DNA of 64,000 bases from Deltaproteobacteria bacterium (GCA_006226375.1 SBHC01000041.1:1-64000); one strand, 5' to 3'; shown: positions 53,082 through 62,912, counted from the stretch's first letter. The notes: a model not told the origin generated them from the letters alone. Numbers and translations are program-made.

Positions 53082-54143
53082 ATGCCACGTTGGAATCCTT
53101 CACCCAGTTGGATGTTTCTTCTGCTCGCGAGTGTCGTATGGCTCGGCTGCGACAACGACACCTCAAGCTCCAACCAACCAACGACACGACGTCCTGCGCA
53201 GGCACGTCCTTCCCAAACAGCCAACATCAAGGCTCAAAACCCTGTCCATCCTGTCTATCGAGGACCCTTGGCGCTGCCTGAACCGCGTCGCCGCAAACCG
53301 GCCCTAACCCAAGAACAACAATGTGACAAAGGGGACGGCTCGGTTTGTTACCAGCTTGCAGCAGAGCACCACATGGGAAAAAAAGGCGTCCCCAACGTGG
53401 AGAAGGCCGTCGTCTACTACAAGAAAGCCTGCAAGTTTGGTGTCGGAGGAGCTTGTCATAACCTGGGCGTAATGCACCAAAGCGGTCGAGGATTGCCACA
53501 GGATTACAAGAAGGCACATTCCTACTACCAACAGGCTTGCAAGCACCAAACTGGCGCAGGCTGTTACAACTTGGGCCATCTGTACGCCAAAGGTTTGGGC
53601 CTTGCACAAGATCTCAAAAAAGCATTCCAGCTTTTCTCTGAGGGGTGCACCTTGGGAGAAGGAAGCAGCTGCAACGACAAGGGGATGTTTCTCGAAGACG
53701 GGCGAGGCTCGAAAAAGAGCATCCCTCACGCGGTCTTCGCCTTTGTCAAAGCCTGTCGGCTGGGTGATGGGAAAGGTTGCTTTAACCTCGCTCGACTCCA
53801 CAAGGATGGCAAAGGACTCAAGAAAGACCCGAAGCGTGTCTTGGAGTTAATGGAAAAAGCTTGTTCCCGCCATATTGGACTGGCTTGCTACCACATGGGC
53901 AACCACCACAGCCGGGACAAAGACAACCCAAGCAACTACCTTAAAGCCCGAGTGTTCTACAACAAAGCCTGCCAACTCCGCGTGGGAGAAGGTTGCAACA
54001 ACCTCGCCGTGATTTACCACATGGGTTACGGTGTCGCGAAGAGCCAAGCCATGGCCTTCCGTTACTACACGTTGGCCTGCCAGCTGGGCTTCAAAGCCGG
54101 TTGTCAGAACCGCAAGTACCTCCGCACACAACCAGCCCCATAG
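53082..54143 (+). CDS. Sel1-repeat lipoprotein
   Basis: The 353-residue protein has a lipobox (VVWLGC, Cys23) and a Pro/Thr-rich linker. Seven or so Sel1-like repeats follow, each with paired Cys as in Helicobacter Hcp proteins: KACKFGVGGACHNLGVMH, QACKHQTGAGCYNLGHLY, EGCTLGEGSSCNDKGMFL, KACRLGDGKGCFNLARLH, KACSRHIGLACYHMGNHH and KACQLRVGEGCNNLAVIY. Disulphide-linked SLR proteins are typically periplasmic or surface scaffolds. AGGAG is ten bases upstream. It follows the MopE-like lipoprotein by 87 bases in the same direction. Confidence 0.88.
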   Translation: MPRWNPSPSWMFLLLASVVWLGCDNDTSSSNQPTTRRPAQARPSQTANIKAQNPVHPVYRGPLALPEPRRRKPALTQEQQCDKGDGSVCYQLAAEHHMGKKGVPNVEKAVVYYKKACKFGVGGACHNLGVMHQSGRGLPQDYKKAHSYYQQACKHQTGAGCYNLGHLYAKGLGLAQDLKKAFQLFSEGCTLGEGSSCNDKGMFLEDGRGSKKSIPHAVFAFVKACRLGDGKGCFNLARLHKDGKGLKKDPKRVLELMEKACSRHIGLACYHMGNHHSRDKDNPSNYLKARVFYNKACQLRVGEGCNNLAVIYHMGYGVAKSQAMAFRYYTLACQLGFKAGCQNRKYLRTQPAP

Positions 54144-54161
54144 CTTTTTTAGCGGTTGGAC

Positions 54162-54995
54162 TTATCTCCGACGCAGAAGCCCACCTATCAGGATCAAGAC
54201 AACGAGAGCAAATCCCGGCGGTGAAGGAGGCCCCCCTCCAACTTGGCAACCCATGCCCGCTGGCTGTTTCTCCGGCTCGACCTGGGCAGGAGGTGTTTGT
54301 TGCTCCGTGTTTTGCGTGGTCTTGGGTTGGGGCTGTTGCACCTCACAAACGCTTTCGGAGGGAGGGTTGTTGGTTTCGTATTCGCCGACCTCATGAAACG
54401 CCTGAGTTTTGTCGAACCAAACATCACTGAACAGCTTAAAATCCTCGGGACCGAACTCTTCCCGTTCCCCAACGGCCACCCAATACTTCCCCGTTTGCTT
54501 CGGATGCCACGCAACAATGTAACCTTTTCCAGCTTTGGGGAGAGGGACACGCTGCTCCAACAACAAAATGGAAGTGGTGTTGGTGAAAGGCTCGTGAAAC
54601 TTGGACGGTCTCTTCACATCCGTGACATCAAAGACCTTGGCCCCATAGCCTTCGGGCAACTCGAACGGCAACTTCACCTTTGGTTTGGGCAAGCCAGGCA
54701 TGAGGATCGCTAGAAAAGGACGATATTCCAACAACCGAACGATCTTGGGGACTCCAAGCTGCACAAAGAGTTCACGAGGTTGGTCCACTTCAAACGACAT
54801 CCAGAGCTGCAACGACTTACACTCGGCTTTGTGATAGACCACGATGGAGAGGTCCACATCCGAGACAGGATAAGGTTTGTCTCGCTGGCTGAACGTTCCA
54901 TCCTCGCTGTACGAGGGTTTGTGGGCATGAGAAAGGTGAGCCCATCCCACGAACGCAAGGATGCAAAAGGCGCACAACACCGATAACTTCTTCAT
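54162..54995 (-). CDS. Secreted protein with MYXO-CTERM-like sorting tail
   Basis: The 277-residue protein starts with a signal peptide (LSVLCAFCILAFVGWAHLSHA, quoted to 20: LSVLCAFCILAFVGWAHLSH). The central domain of about 170 residues is not recognised; it contains CKSLQLWMSF and FGPEDFKLFSDVWFD, and looks beta-rich. A Gln/Pro/Thr linker leads to GMGCQVGGGPPSPPGFAL, then a hydrophobic helix and RRR at the end, the Cys-Gly-rich/helix/Arg pattern of MYXO-CTERM tails that are processed and surface-sorted in Myxococcota. GGAG lies before the ATG. Confidence 0.75.
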   Translation of the reverse strand: MKKLSVLCAFCILAFVGWAHLSHAHKPSYSEDGTFSQRDKPYPVSDVDLSIVVYHKAECKSLQLWMSFEVDQPRELFVQLGVPKIVRLLEYRPFLAILMPGLPKPKVKLPFELPEGYGAKVFDVTDVKRPSKFHEPFTNTTSILLLEQRVPLPKAGKGYIVAWHPKQTGKYWVAVGEREEFGPEDFKLFSDVWFDKTQAFHEVGEYETNNPPSESVCEVQQPQPKTTQNTEQQTPPAQVEPEKQPAGMGCQVGGGPPSPPGFALVVLILIGGLLRRR

Positions 54996-55197
54996 GGTTC
55001 TCTCCGGTTCCTTGCAAACAACGTGGCATACCCCTCCAGCGTTGCTTTGCGATGTGTTTCTAGAAAAACACAGGGTCTTCGATTCTCATTCCAGAAGCAT
55101 TGGGAGGAAGAACGAGACAGGCTGCAATAGAGCCAAAGAAACGAACCTTAGGGAGAGCACGATGGAAAGGGAGCAAGACGGACAGGAACGAGTGTCC

Positions 55198-56985
55198 TCA
55201 GAAATGAGGCACGCTGGCTTCTTTTTCCTGTAAGAATTCGAGGAGAGGCATAGCGTAGAAGGGGTCAGAGATGAGAGTCAGCAGATCTCGCTGCATTTCA
55301 CGCTGGTCATCGGGTGTTTGCCAAACAAAGCAAACCCAGATCAGCACCTCCAAGTAAGTTGTGTTGGATTGATGCGGTTGCGCCAGCTCAAACATGTTTT
55401 TGATCAGCGCCATAAGGAACGAAAGCATCTCTCCTGTATCTGCCTCGGTGTGAGCAAATGTATCCTGGATCCGCTCCAGGACAGGAACGCCAGGATATCG
55501 GTTAACATCCATAATCCGCTGCGCAACGTTGGACACAGTGGCACGGCTCTCTTTGTACTCCAACGTGAGTTTGATCGCTTGCTCTGGGGGCACATGCAGC
55601 GTGCGAAGGGCTTCATAGACAACACGGTCCACCACGAGCAGGTGGGGAGGGAGAGCATCCAACTCGTCGGATGAAAAAGGCTCTCCAGGGGGAAACGTGG
55701 GAACACGTCCAAAATCGGTGTAGACGTGTGCAAAAAACTCCACCAACGTAGGACTCGCTTTTCTCCACGCGATGCTGTCTTCTTCGGCTTCCTTCAACAA
55801 ATTTTTCTTGCCCAATCCAAGAGAGGCATGGAGTAGATCTCGAATGATCCCCTGGTCGCTGATGGCGTTCAGACGAAACGATGTAGCAGGCAAGAGAAAG
55901 TTGCTGGCCTGATGATTGTTTCCATGCGCGTCGGCGTTGAGAATCAACGACAACAAGAGGAAAGGCGACTTGATATCAAAAAGCCACTTCCGCCATCCCC
56001 AAGAGAGCAAGTGAGGGTTGTTCTCCGAATGGTCCTCCACAGTTTGTGTCGGACCTACCGCACGGTAGGACTCCAACAGCGCTTTGTCGTTTCGAAGACC
56101 TCCAAACGCAGCATCCCCTCCTCCCATAGAGAGCAAGAGCAGATCCTCTGTCCCTCGAATCCAGCCTTTGGGCGAGAAATTCCCCTCTTCATCACGGTTG
56201 TAACGGATGTTCAGCCACTCCCGCGCTTTCAAGGTTTGGGCAATGCTAACGACCTCTGGGTTGTTCGCAAAGATAGCACCGTCAACAAACCCCGAATGTA
56301 CGGGGAAGAACAAAGGCATCGCACCACTTCGGGCGGAGATTTCGGCGATGGGAAGTGTTCGGAACTCGGGGCTGGGGCTACCAAAATAACCCAAATCATG
56401 GAGAGAGCTGTATGCAGGATCCGATGGGTCAGGCAACAGGTTGTGATAAATGTGTGGACCCCAGCGGCGTGGGCGTGGATTGTCAGAATCTTCCGGCAGA
56501 TTGAACAGGCGAAAGGTGACAATCAAAGCAAAACGTTGGAGGTCCTCAAACTTGCGGTCACCAAAGACCTCAGGCTGGCGCAAAAACGAAACAAAGTTAT
56601 CAGAGCGCAAAAGAGGCTTTCGACCGGTCAGAAAGTTGAAGCCCTGCTTCACTTTGTTGCGCAAACCCTGGGGCATCAACGCTGCCAGGAACTGATGTTG
56701 GATTTGAATCGCTTTCTCAATGGCTCTCGGACCGTCCGCCAGCTCGTCATCCGTACGCGAAGCAAGATACAGGGCAAGAAAGGAGCTTGCAGAGTTCCCA
56801 GCAAACAAGTCCACGTCCAACAAAAAAGAGGGCTCTGCTCGGGTCACTTCCAACAGGCTATACAAGTACCGTAGGCCGCTGGGGCCACCATCCATCGACA
56901 AGATCCGAAAGGTACGTGGAGGAGCCGGATACTGTTTGGATTCGTTCTTGTAAGATTGGCCCAAAGGTTCTTGGCTGTGACTCAT
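55198..56985 (-). CDS. Patatin-like phospholipase
   Basis: The product from ATG 56985 is 595 residues; the frame extends upstream to 57060 but GAGGAAG supports 56985. The oxyanion segment ILSMDGGPSGLRYLYSLLE and the nucleophile motif FAGNSASSFLALYL (GxSxS, Ser65) begin the patatin domain; the catalytic Asp is in FVDGAIFANNPEV. A C-terminal region of about 250 residues (from the SMGGGDAAFGG segment onward) is helical and unrecognised. Patatins hydrolyse acyl esters of phospholipids. Absence of a signal peptide suggests a cytoplasmic or non-classically exported protein. It is divergent from the Coq4-like gene. Confidence 0.85.
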   Translation of the reverse strand: MSHSQEPLGQSYKNESKQYPAPPRTFRILSMDGGPSGLRYLYSLLEVTRAEPSFLLDVDLFAGNSASSFLALYLASRTDDELADGPRAIEKAIQIQHQFLAALMPQGLRNKVKQGFNFLTGRKPLLRSDNFVSFLRQPEVFGDRKFEDLQRFALIVTFRLFNLPEDSDNPRPRRWGPHIYHNLLPDPSDPAYSSLHDLGYFGSPSPEFRTLPIAEISARSGAMPLFFPVHSGFVDGAIFANNPEVVSIAQTLKAREWLNIRYNRDEEGNFSPKGWIRGTEDLLLLSMGGGDAAFGGLRNDKALLESYRAVGPTQTVEDHSENNPHLLSWGWRKWLFDIKSPFLLLSLILNADAHGNNHQASNFLLPATSFRLNAISDQGIIRDLLHASLGLGKKNLLKEAEEDSIAWRKASPTLVEFFAHVYTDFGRVPTFPPGEPFSSDELDALPPHLLVVDRVVYEALRTLHVPPEQAIKLTLEYKESRATVSNVAQRIMDVNRYPGVPVLERIQDTFAHTEADTGEMLSFLMALIKNMFELAQPHQSNTTYLEVLIWVCFVWQTPDDQREMQRDLLTLISDPFYAMPLLEFLQEKEASVPHF

Positions 56986-57208
56986 GGGACCCGACTTCCT
57001 CTTGGCGTATCGCCTGTAGTTCAAAACAAGTGTATCTGACGACCCAAGAATCGGGCGCAAGAATCATGGATTTGAAAATTCTTCTCAAAAAAACAGAGCA
57101 AACACATAGGTTGCAGAAAGGGACCACAATATTGTATCACAAAAGCACTTCAGGACAGAAACGAACGACTCGCCGACCCAAGGCTTCCACAATGAAAAGG
57201 CATGTACA

Positions 57209-57874
57209 ATGGAACAAACACTGACGGCCAAGCCAATGCCCATTCTGGAGATGGTACGACGTGTGTTTCGGGATCCATTCGACGTCGACGCCAGCCTCTC
57301 GATGATCCATCACTTCGCCCGGATCCCTGGCTTGCGTCATCTTGCGACATTGCAAGCAGCGACGTTACCCTCAGACCAACGTGCTCTTCTCAAGCGACTC
57401 ACCCGTGAACGGCCAGACTGGAGCTACCTGGGCTCTCTTCCAGAAGGAACGTTAGGCCGCGAGTGGCACGACTGGGCCACCAACTACAACCTACCCACGT
57501 CCACACAAGCGTTTATGGAAAGCTACGACGACTGGTTGGACATCGACCCCTGGCCCTACGCACGCCTGTTTAAGATCCATGACATCCAACACCTCATCAC
57601 AGGGTACACGCCGGAGTCGGTGTTCAACGAGGTACGCCTGGTTGGCTTCTTGCTTGGAGGATGCCGCCCCGATCCCTTCGCATTCATCGACCTGTTTGGC
57701 ATGCCCGTAGCTGCACTCTTTGCCAAACAAGGCTTCCGACCGGTGATGAGAGCCTACAAAGAAGGTCTCCTCGCAGGCTGGAAGAAAGCGCCGTTTGATC
57801 TCTTGATGTACCCCTACGAGCAGCGATGGGAGTGCACACTTGAAGAAGTCCAAACCGAACTGGGCATCCGCTAA
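57209..57874 (+). CDS. Coq4-family protein
   Basis: The 221-residue protein carries the Coq4 metal motif LFKIHDIQHLITGYTPESVFNEV (quoted in part: KIHDIQHLITGY, HDxxH followed by a Glu 11-14 residues on) and the surrounding helices RPDPFAFIDLFGMP and MRAYKEGLLAG. Coq4 proteins act in ubiquinone biosynthesis, recently as a decarboxylase/hydroxylase of the ring in mitochondria; bacterial relatives are often annotated as ubiquinone biosynthesis proteins without direct proof. No other ubi gene is nearby. AAAGG is eight bases upstream. Confidence 0.8.
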   Translation: MEQTLTAKPMPILEMVRRVFRDPFDVDASLSMIHHFARIPGLRHLATLQAATLPSDQRALLKRLTRERPDWSYLGSLPEGTLGREWHDWATNYNLPTSTQAFMESYDDWLDIDPWPYARLFKIHDIQHLITGYTPESVFNEVRLVGFLLGGCRPDPFAFIDLFGMPVAALFAKQGFRPVMRAYKEGLLAGWKKAPFDLLMYPYEQRWECTLEEVQTELGIR

Positions 57875-57893
57875 GACTTTCCAGCAGCGCCAC

Positions 57894-59510
57894 CTATGAA
57901 GCTCCCAACGTTCCAAACAACCCCAACGCCAACACAAAAAACAGCCCTGAGGCAAACATTAATAAGAGGGTATAGCCAAGGATATCGCGCGCCTTCAGCC
58001 CGGTGATTTCAAGCAAGGCCAGAGCCCAGAATGGCTGCAACATGTTGGTCCATTGGTCACCATAAGCGACCGTCATGACTGCTGTACCTGGAGAGATGGG
58101 CAAATGTTGGGCTGTCGAGAGAACGATGGTTCCTTGCACACCCCATTGCCCCCCACCTGACGGGATAAACACGTTCACCAAACCTGCAGTAAAGAAGTTG
58201 GCAATCAAATACAACGATGGGGACTTAATTTGTTGGACCCATGACGCAATCATCTCCACCATTCCGGACTCGTAGAGCATCGCAAAGATCCCAGCATACA
58301 AGGGAAACTGAATGATAATGCTGACGCAACTTCGAGCCCCATCCGAGACACTGGAAACATACGAACGAATCCCTGGATACAGCAGCAATCCCACAGCAAG
58401 AAACAGCAAGATCACCAGATTAATAGAGAGATTGAGTCCGTGCTTGGTGAAATGAAAGAAAAGCACAGCAAACATCAACAAAGAGAGGCACAGGTTCACA
58501 CCCCACCAACGCTCCAGCCAAGTGCCTCCTACGTCACGCACAGGGGTGTCTTCCTCCAGAGAGCCAAACGCGCTGTAAGAAAGCATATCCCGCGGGCTGG
58601 AAGGAGTCATCGCCCGCAAAAGCAGAGGAATGGCAAACAACAAACTCAGAGAGATCGCGAGATTCATCGGACTGAAGATGGTCGCAGAGAGCGGAATCGG
58701 AGCCATGGACAGACCCAATTCGCGAGTCAGGTGGCCCGCTTCAGCAACCTTAAGAGGGGCAGAGCCACTGAGTCCACAATGCCAGATCAGCAGCGCAGTG
58801 TAACCCGCAGCCCCTAACAACGGGTAATGCATCGAGACACCGCGCAATTCTCCCTGACGCGCGACCTCCCTTGCGAAGTAAGCCCCAACAATAAGCCCCA
58901 GCCCCCAATTCAACCAACCACTTACCATGGCGACAAAAGCCACCAACGCAGCCGCACTCCCTGCATCTTGGGGCCACGCAGCAGCCGCTCGAATCATCCG
59001 TTGAACCGGGGCGCTCACCGCTACACCAAACCCAGCCAACAAGATCAGGCACATTTGCATCGCAAACGACAGGAAGTGCCAGATACCCTTGATCCGTGCG
59101 GGTACGTGGGTAATCGGAAGATCCTCTACCAGCTGTTTGCGGGTGGGGCCACGCACCAACACCGCTCGCTTTCCCTTAAGCAGAGAGACGGATGTCACCT
59201 TGGGGTGTTTGCGAAGAGCCTTCGCCACCCACGAAGGAGATGTTTTGGACCATAGAGACAGCAGATGTTCGTTCGATTTCTTTGTCTCAACCTTTTGCAC
59301 GACCCAAGGTTGGATGCCTTTCTCACTCTTGCGCATCAACGGGTGGGTCCCTTTTCCTCCCCATACCATTAACAACTCACTCGACTGTATTGGAGTGAGT
59401 GCAAGACAAAGCACAGCAGTGAGCACAGTCAACAGGATCGCCAACACCATTGTATGAGGAACGATCCGTTGAAACCAGGCAGAAAGCTTGATACCAAGGC
59501 GACTTAGCAT
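57894..59510 (-). CDS. Short-chain fatty acid transporter-like protein (AtoE family)
   Basis: The product is 538 residues from ATG 59510 (AAGGGA eight bases upstream); the frame reaches 59630 without support. About 12 hydrophobic segments are visible, together with family hallmarks GWLNWGLGLIVGA, LLIWHCGLSGSAPL, QFPLYAGIFAMLYESGM and FIPSGGGQWGVQG of the AtoE/TIGR00366 (PF02667) family. A soluble insert of about 100 residues follows the first membrane segment (residues about 45-150), which is longer than in E. coli AtoE. Likely transports short-chain carboxylates; the substrate is not shown. Confidence 0.87.
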   Translation of the reverse strand: MLSRLGIKLSAWFQRIVPHTMVLAILLTVLTAVLCLALTPIQSSELLMVWGGKGTHPLMRKSEKGIQPWVVQKVETKKSNEHLLSLWSKTSPSWVAKALRKHPKVTSVSLLKGKRAVLVRGPTRKQLVEDLPITHVPARIKGIWHFLSFAMQMCLILLAGFGVAVSAPVQRMIRAAAAWPQDAGSAAALVAFVAMVSGWLNWGLGLIVGAYFAREVARQGELRGVSMHYPLLGAAGYTALLIWHCGLSGSAPLKVAEAGHLTRELGLSMAPIPLSATIFSPMNLAISLSLLFAIPLLLRAMTPSSPRDMLSYSAFGSLEEDTPVRDVGGTWLERWWGVNLCLSLLMFAVLFFHFTKHGLNLSINLVILLFLAVGLLLYPGIRSYVSSVSDGARSCVSIIIQFPLYAGIFAMLYESGMVEMIASWVQQIKSPSLYLIANFFTAGLVNVFIPSGGGQWGVQGTIVLSTAQHLPISPGTAVMTVAYGDQWTNMLQPFWALALLEITGLKARDILGYTLLLMFASGLFFVLALGLFGTLGAS

Positions 59511-59789
59511 TCCCAAATCCCTTCCTATTGTCACAGGCCAAGCCAGCAATATACCACAGAGCCATCCCCCACTGTCCAAATCCAATACAGGGTGTCCAAC
59601 TCCTGTGGCCAGATTTTGGACACACCTCATTCACCGACTCAGACACAGCCACAGCGCAAAAGGAGGTAGGCCTTTGAAATAGAAAGCAAACACACCACAG
59701 CAACGTCCTTGGTATTGAGGATGCACTAGGGGGGGCGTCCGCTTGAAAGGCCAAACAAATTCACAACCACTTTGTTGGAGATACAAATT

Positions 59790-60041
59790 ATGAAAGAACG
59801 TGAATCCTACCATGCCCCAGCCGACGTCGAGGATTACGAAGCCCAAGAACGTAGGGCTCCCAAACGCAAAGCTGTGTACACCATCATCAACCGCGAAGGC
59901 AGCACCCGAAGCTACTGGCTCCGCCTCGGCACAGCTTTCATCAACCGCGACGACTCTCTGTCGGTGTACCTCAACGCGTTGCCCGTCAACAACAAGCTTC
60001 ATATCCGCGATATGCCCGACAACAACGACTCCGAAGTCTAG
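59790..60041 (+). CDS. Small conserved-looking soluble protein
   Basis: The 83-residue protein starts at ATG 59790 with GGAG nine bases upstream. The C-terminal half reads like a single small beta domain: VYTIINREGSTRSYWLRLG and FINRDDSLSVYLNALPVNN. The W-R-G-x-A-x-x-N-x-D-x-S pattern is familiar from uncharacterised proteins in deltaproteobacteria but has no named family that I recall. Function unknown. Confidence 0.65.
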   Translation: MKERESYHAPADVEDYEAQERRAPKRKAVYTIINREGSTRSYWLRLGTAFINRDDSLSVYLNALPVNNKLHIRDMPDNNDSEV

Positions 60042-60176
60042 AGCAAACTCTGCATCTTACAGAACCAAGCTGTCGTCATAAGGACGACCTCACGGGGCGA
60101 TATGCCCCACAACCCTGCTCTTCGCGACAAACAAAGAAATAGATCTGCGAAGGGCCCATAAGAAAGGAGAATTGTT

Positions 60177-60515
60177 ATGAAACAATTCAAAGCTGTCACC
60201 ATCCGCCTCTTCGTTGCACTCTGCTTGTTCGGTTTGCCCCTCGTGGCAAGTCCGATGATGGCCGGAACGGCGGAGGCCAAGAAGCCCCAGATTCAAGGCC
60301 TCATCAACATCAACACGGCCTCACCGGAGCAGCTCCGTTTGCTGCCACGTGTTGGCCCGAAAACCGCCCTCCGCATCGTGCGGTATCGCAAGAAGCACAA
60401 GTTTGCCAAGCCCATCGACATTGTGAAGGTCAAGGGCATCGGTCTGAAAACCTTCCAAAAGATGAAGCGCTACATCACGGTGAAGAAGCCCACCAAGGTT
60501 GGCGTCAAGAAGTAA
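60177..60515 (+). CDS. ComEA-like helix-hairpin-helix protein
   Basis: The 112-residue protein has a signal peptide (AVTIRLFVALCLFGLPLVAS, about residues 6-25). The mature domain is the ComEA helix-hairpin-helix: ININTASPEQLRLLPRVGPK, TALRIVRYRKKH, then IVKVKGIGLKTFQKMKRYI. Secreted ComEA-type domains bind double-stranded DNA in competence systems, but such small HhH proteins also occur without other com genes, as here. AAAGGAG lies eight bases upstream. Confidence 0.87.
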   Translation: MKQFKAVTIRLFVALCLFGLPLVASPMMAGTAEAKKPQIQGLININTASPEQLRLLPRVGPKTALRIVRYRKKHKFAKPIDIVKVKGIGLKTFQKMKRYITVKKPTKVGVKK

Positions 60516-60774
60516 CCCCTGCTGGCCTCCCTCCGAACTCCTCCCAACAATCCCACCAACTTTTCCCTCTGGGGCTTCGGCCCCTTTCCCCCTCCCTCCT
60601 TCTTTGCTCGCTCTCTTCCACAAAGCCGACCTCCCTCACTCCTCCCTTGCTCCTCCACCCACCCATCTTGTGTATCCTCTAGGCATTCGTTTCATTCTTC
60701 TCTATACTTCCCCCTCAATCAAAAAGGCCTTTTGTGCGGTTCATGAGAAGAAAACATGCAGAGAGGAGTGCAAG

Positions 60775-61797
60775 ATGCGGCAAATATGGATTCCCAAACC
60801 TGGAGCCCCTGAAGTATTGGAGATCAGAGAGGCCCCAGATCCTGAACCTCAAGCTGGCGAAGTTCGTGTGCGTGTCAAAGCCACAGGGATTAACTTCGCC
60901 GACATCATGGCGAGGATGGGAACATACCCCGATTTTCCCGGTTACCCCGGAGTTTGTGGTTACGAGTTTTCTGGAACCGTTGATGCCATCGGAGATGGTG
61001 TTGACGAATCTTACATGGGCAAAGAGGTCCTTGGCCTCACCCGATTTGGTGGTTACTCCGATGTCGTTTGTGTACCCACCAACCAGGCTGTGGAGCGGCC
61101 CGAAGCTCTCTCTGTGGAAGAAGCCGGCGGCTTTGCAGTCACATATCTGACGGCCTACCAATTGATGGTCGTGATGGGCAGTCTCAAGGAAGGCGAGACT
61201 GTCTTGGTTCATTCGGCAGGCGGTGGCGTTGGCATCTCTGCGATCCAAATCGCTCAGGCTCTTGGAGCCAATGTGGTGGGAACGGCTTCCAAAGGAAAGC
61301 ACGAGTTCCTCCGTAGCATCGGCGTGGAGCACCTCATCGATTACCGCACCGAAGACTTTGTGAAGCGCACCTTGGAACTCACTGATGGCAAAGGAGTTGA
61401 ACTCGCTCTTGATGCTGTAGGTGGCTCCTCCTTCAAAAAGAGCTACGAATGTCTCTCCCCCACAGGACGCCTTGGCATGTTCGGTTTCTCGATTGGTGCA
61501 ACGGGCAAGAAACGAAGCATCTGGGCCCTTCTTGTTGGAATCTTTGGCATGCCATGGTTTCGCTTCAACCCCCTCAACCTCATGAACGAGAACAAGGGCG
61601 TGTTTGGCGTAAACCTGGGCCAGATGTGGGACGAAAGCGATCGCATCGAAGGCTGGTTGACGCACTTGATGGAGATGGCCCAAGAAGGTCATCTCAAGCC
61701 ACGCATCGACCGGTCCTTCAGCTTTGAAGAAGCCGCCGACGCCCACCACTACATCCAAGACCGCAAAAACATCGGCAAGGTCATCCTCGTCCCTTAA
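60775..61797 (+). CDS. Quinone oxidoreductase / VAT-1-like MDR dehydrogenase
   Basis: The 340-residue protein is a medium-chain dehydrogenase/reductase without the zinc ligands: VKATGINFADIMARMGTYPD, PGVCGYEFSGTVDAIGDGV, TYLTAYQLMVVMGSLKEGE, and the Rossmann motif VLVHSAGGGVGISAIQIA. The MFGFSIGATGKKR and FNPLNLMNENKGVFGVNLG segments match the synaptic-vesicle VAT-1-like quinone reductase branch. NADPH-dependent reduction of quinones or enones is expected. The ATG at 60775 has GAGGAG six bases upstream; the open frame upstream to 60499 is unsupported. Confidence 0.9.
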   Translation: MRQIWIPKPGAPEVLEIREAPDPEPQAGEVRVRVKATGINFADIMARMGTYPDFPGYPGVCGYEFSGTVDAIGDGVDESYMGKEVLGLTRFGGYSDVVCVPTNQAVERPEALSVEEAGGFAVTYLTAYQLMVVMGSLKEGETVLVHSAGGGVGISAIQIAQALGANVVGTASKGKHEFLRSIGVEHLIDYRTEDFVKRTLELTDGKGVELALDAVGGSSFKKSYECLSPTGRLGMFGFSIGATGKKRSIWALLVGIFGMPWFRFNPLNLMNENKGVFGVNLGQMWDESDRIEGWLTHLMEMAQEGHLKPRIDRSFSFEEAADAHHYIQDRKNIGKVILVP

Positions 61798-61904
61798 CCG
61801 AACTTCCTCAATACGTTAACAACAGCCCCTCCACCGACTCTGCCTCTCCTCCATCCTCCCGGAACACCCTGACTTATCTAAGCAAACGACACTGTTTTTA
61901 TTTA

Positions 61905-62258
61905 TTGGGTACAGGTAGACAACGACAAAAGGCTGTGCTTCAGATATTTGAGGAGCGTATGGAACCCTACGCAACCCTACTCAACCAATTCGACAACAGG
62001 TTTAGACAAATGGCTCACTCACAGCAACTTGGCCAACTGGATTCAGACACCTTGAAAGACCTTCAAGAACTCAAAGATACTCGCGAAGAGGTTTTGCGAA
62101 GCCTTGGCTTGGAAGAAGGTCGAGAGATTGGCTTGGAAGAAGGCAAGAAGCGGAAAGCTTTGGACATTGCGCAGAAGCTTCTGGCAACAGGAATGCAGCC
62201 AGAGCAAGTTGCCGCCGTGACAGAACTTTCCCTGGAAGAAGTCCAGTCCCTGTCCTAA
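61905..62258 (+). pseudogene. C-terminal remnant of an Rpn/PD-(D/E)XK transposase-like protein
   Basis: The 117-residue frame begins with TTG and contains only the tail typical of Rpn-family (YhgA-like) recombination-promoting nucleases: GLEEGREIGLEEGKKRKALD then AQKLLATGMQPEQVAAVTEL and LSLEEVQSL. The PD-(D/E)XK nuclease domain, usually about 200 residues upstream, is absent from the preceding bases. It is probably a decayed mobile-element gene; a small start inside it could still be expressed. It overlaps the next convergent gene by four bases. Confidence 0.65.
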
Positions 62259-62842
62259 AACCGGCAGCGAACTCCGACCATCGCCCCTCCCTCAGGCAGT
62301 ATGTTGAAGCTCATGCGCCAACGCCTGGAACGCACACGAGAGAAGAGATCGCGATTGAATGCGGCGACAGCACGCGACAAGAACACATTGGAGAAGTTGA
62401 TCAGTAACCCACCGACGACGCCGATCACGCCACCACCGATAGTCATTCCCCAAAAGACTGGTGAGATCCCTGTGCTGGGGTTGATCAGAACATTGCGACC
62501 TTGCTCAAAGGTCAGCATCACCAACTCGGCCCCAAGAGTAGCAAGCCCCAACACCCACAAGACAAAGCCACTCACCCGAAGAGAACGGTAGGTGCTCGCC
62601 AGCTCCAACGCTTCCGACGAGCCATCAAAGAGACCATCCAAACCTGAACCAAACATATTGATGGGGTATTGGACTCCTCCTTGCGACAGGGAGGCACCTG
62701 AGAAGTGCAACCGGATGTGAATGAGATTTCGCTCCACATAATTGAGCGCTCTGTTGCTTTGGGCTTCAGCCACAGACGAACCAACCGCTCCTCCCGCAAA
62801 CAAAACCAGCACCAGGCTCAAAATTCGCAATCCTTGCCACAT
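62255..62842 (-). CDS. Membrane protein of unknown function with signal peptide
   Basis: The product from ATG 62842 is 195 residues (AGGAGG five bases upstream). A signal peptide (LRILSLVLVLFAGGAVGSSV) is followed by a polar segment, then two hydrophobic helices (LRVSGFVLWVLGLATLGAEL and GMTIGGGVIGVVGGLLINF) and a basic C-terminus ending GAMVGVRCRF, possibly a beta-strand. I recognise no family. The upstream open frame to 63082 overlaps the exonuclease gene and is not used. Confidence 0.65.
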   Translation of the reverse strand: MWQGLRILSLVLVLFAGGAVGSSVAEAQSNRALNYVERNLIHIRLHFSGASLSQGGVQYPINMFGSGLDGLFDGSSEALELASTYRSLRVSGFVLWVLGLATLGAELVMLTFEQGRNVLINPSTGISPVFWGMTIGGGVIGVVGGLLINFSNVFLSRAVAAFNRDLFSRVRSRRWRMSFNILPEGGAMVGVRCRF

Positions 62843-62912
62843 ACAAACCTCCTGCAAGTTGTCACGACCCATCGCCTGGGTCGATTCTAGCAAAAACAAT
62901 ACATTACTACAT

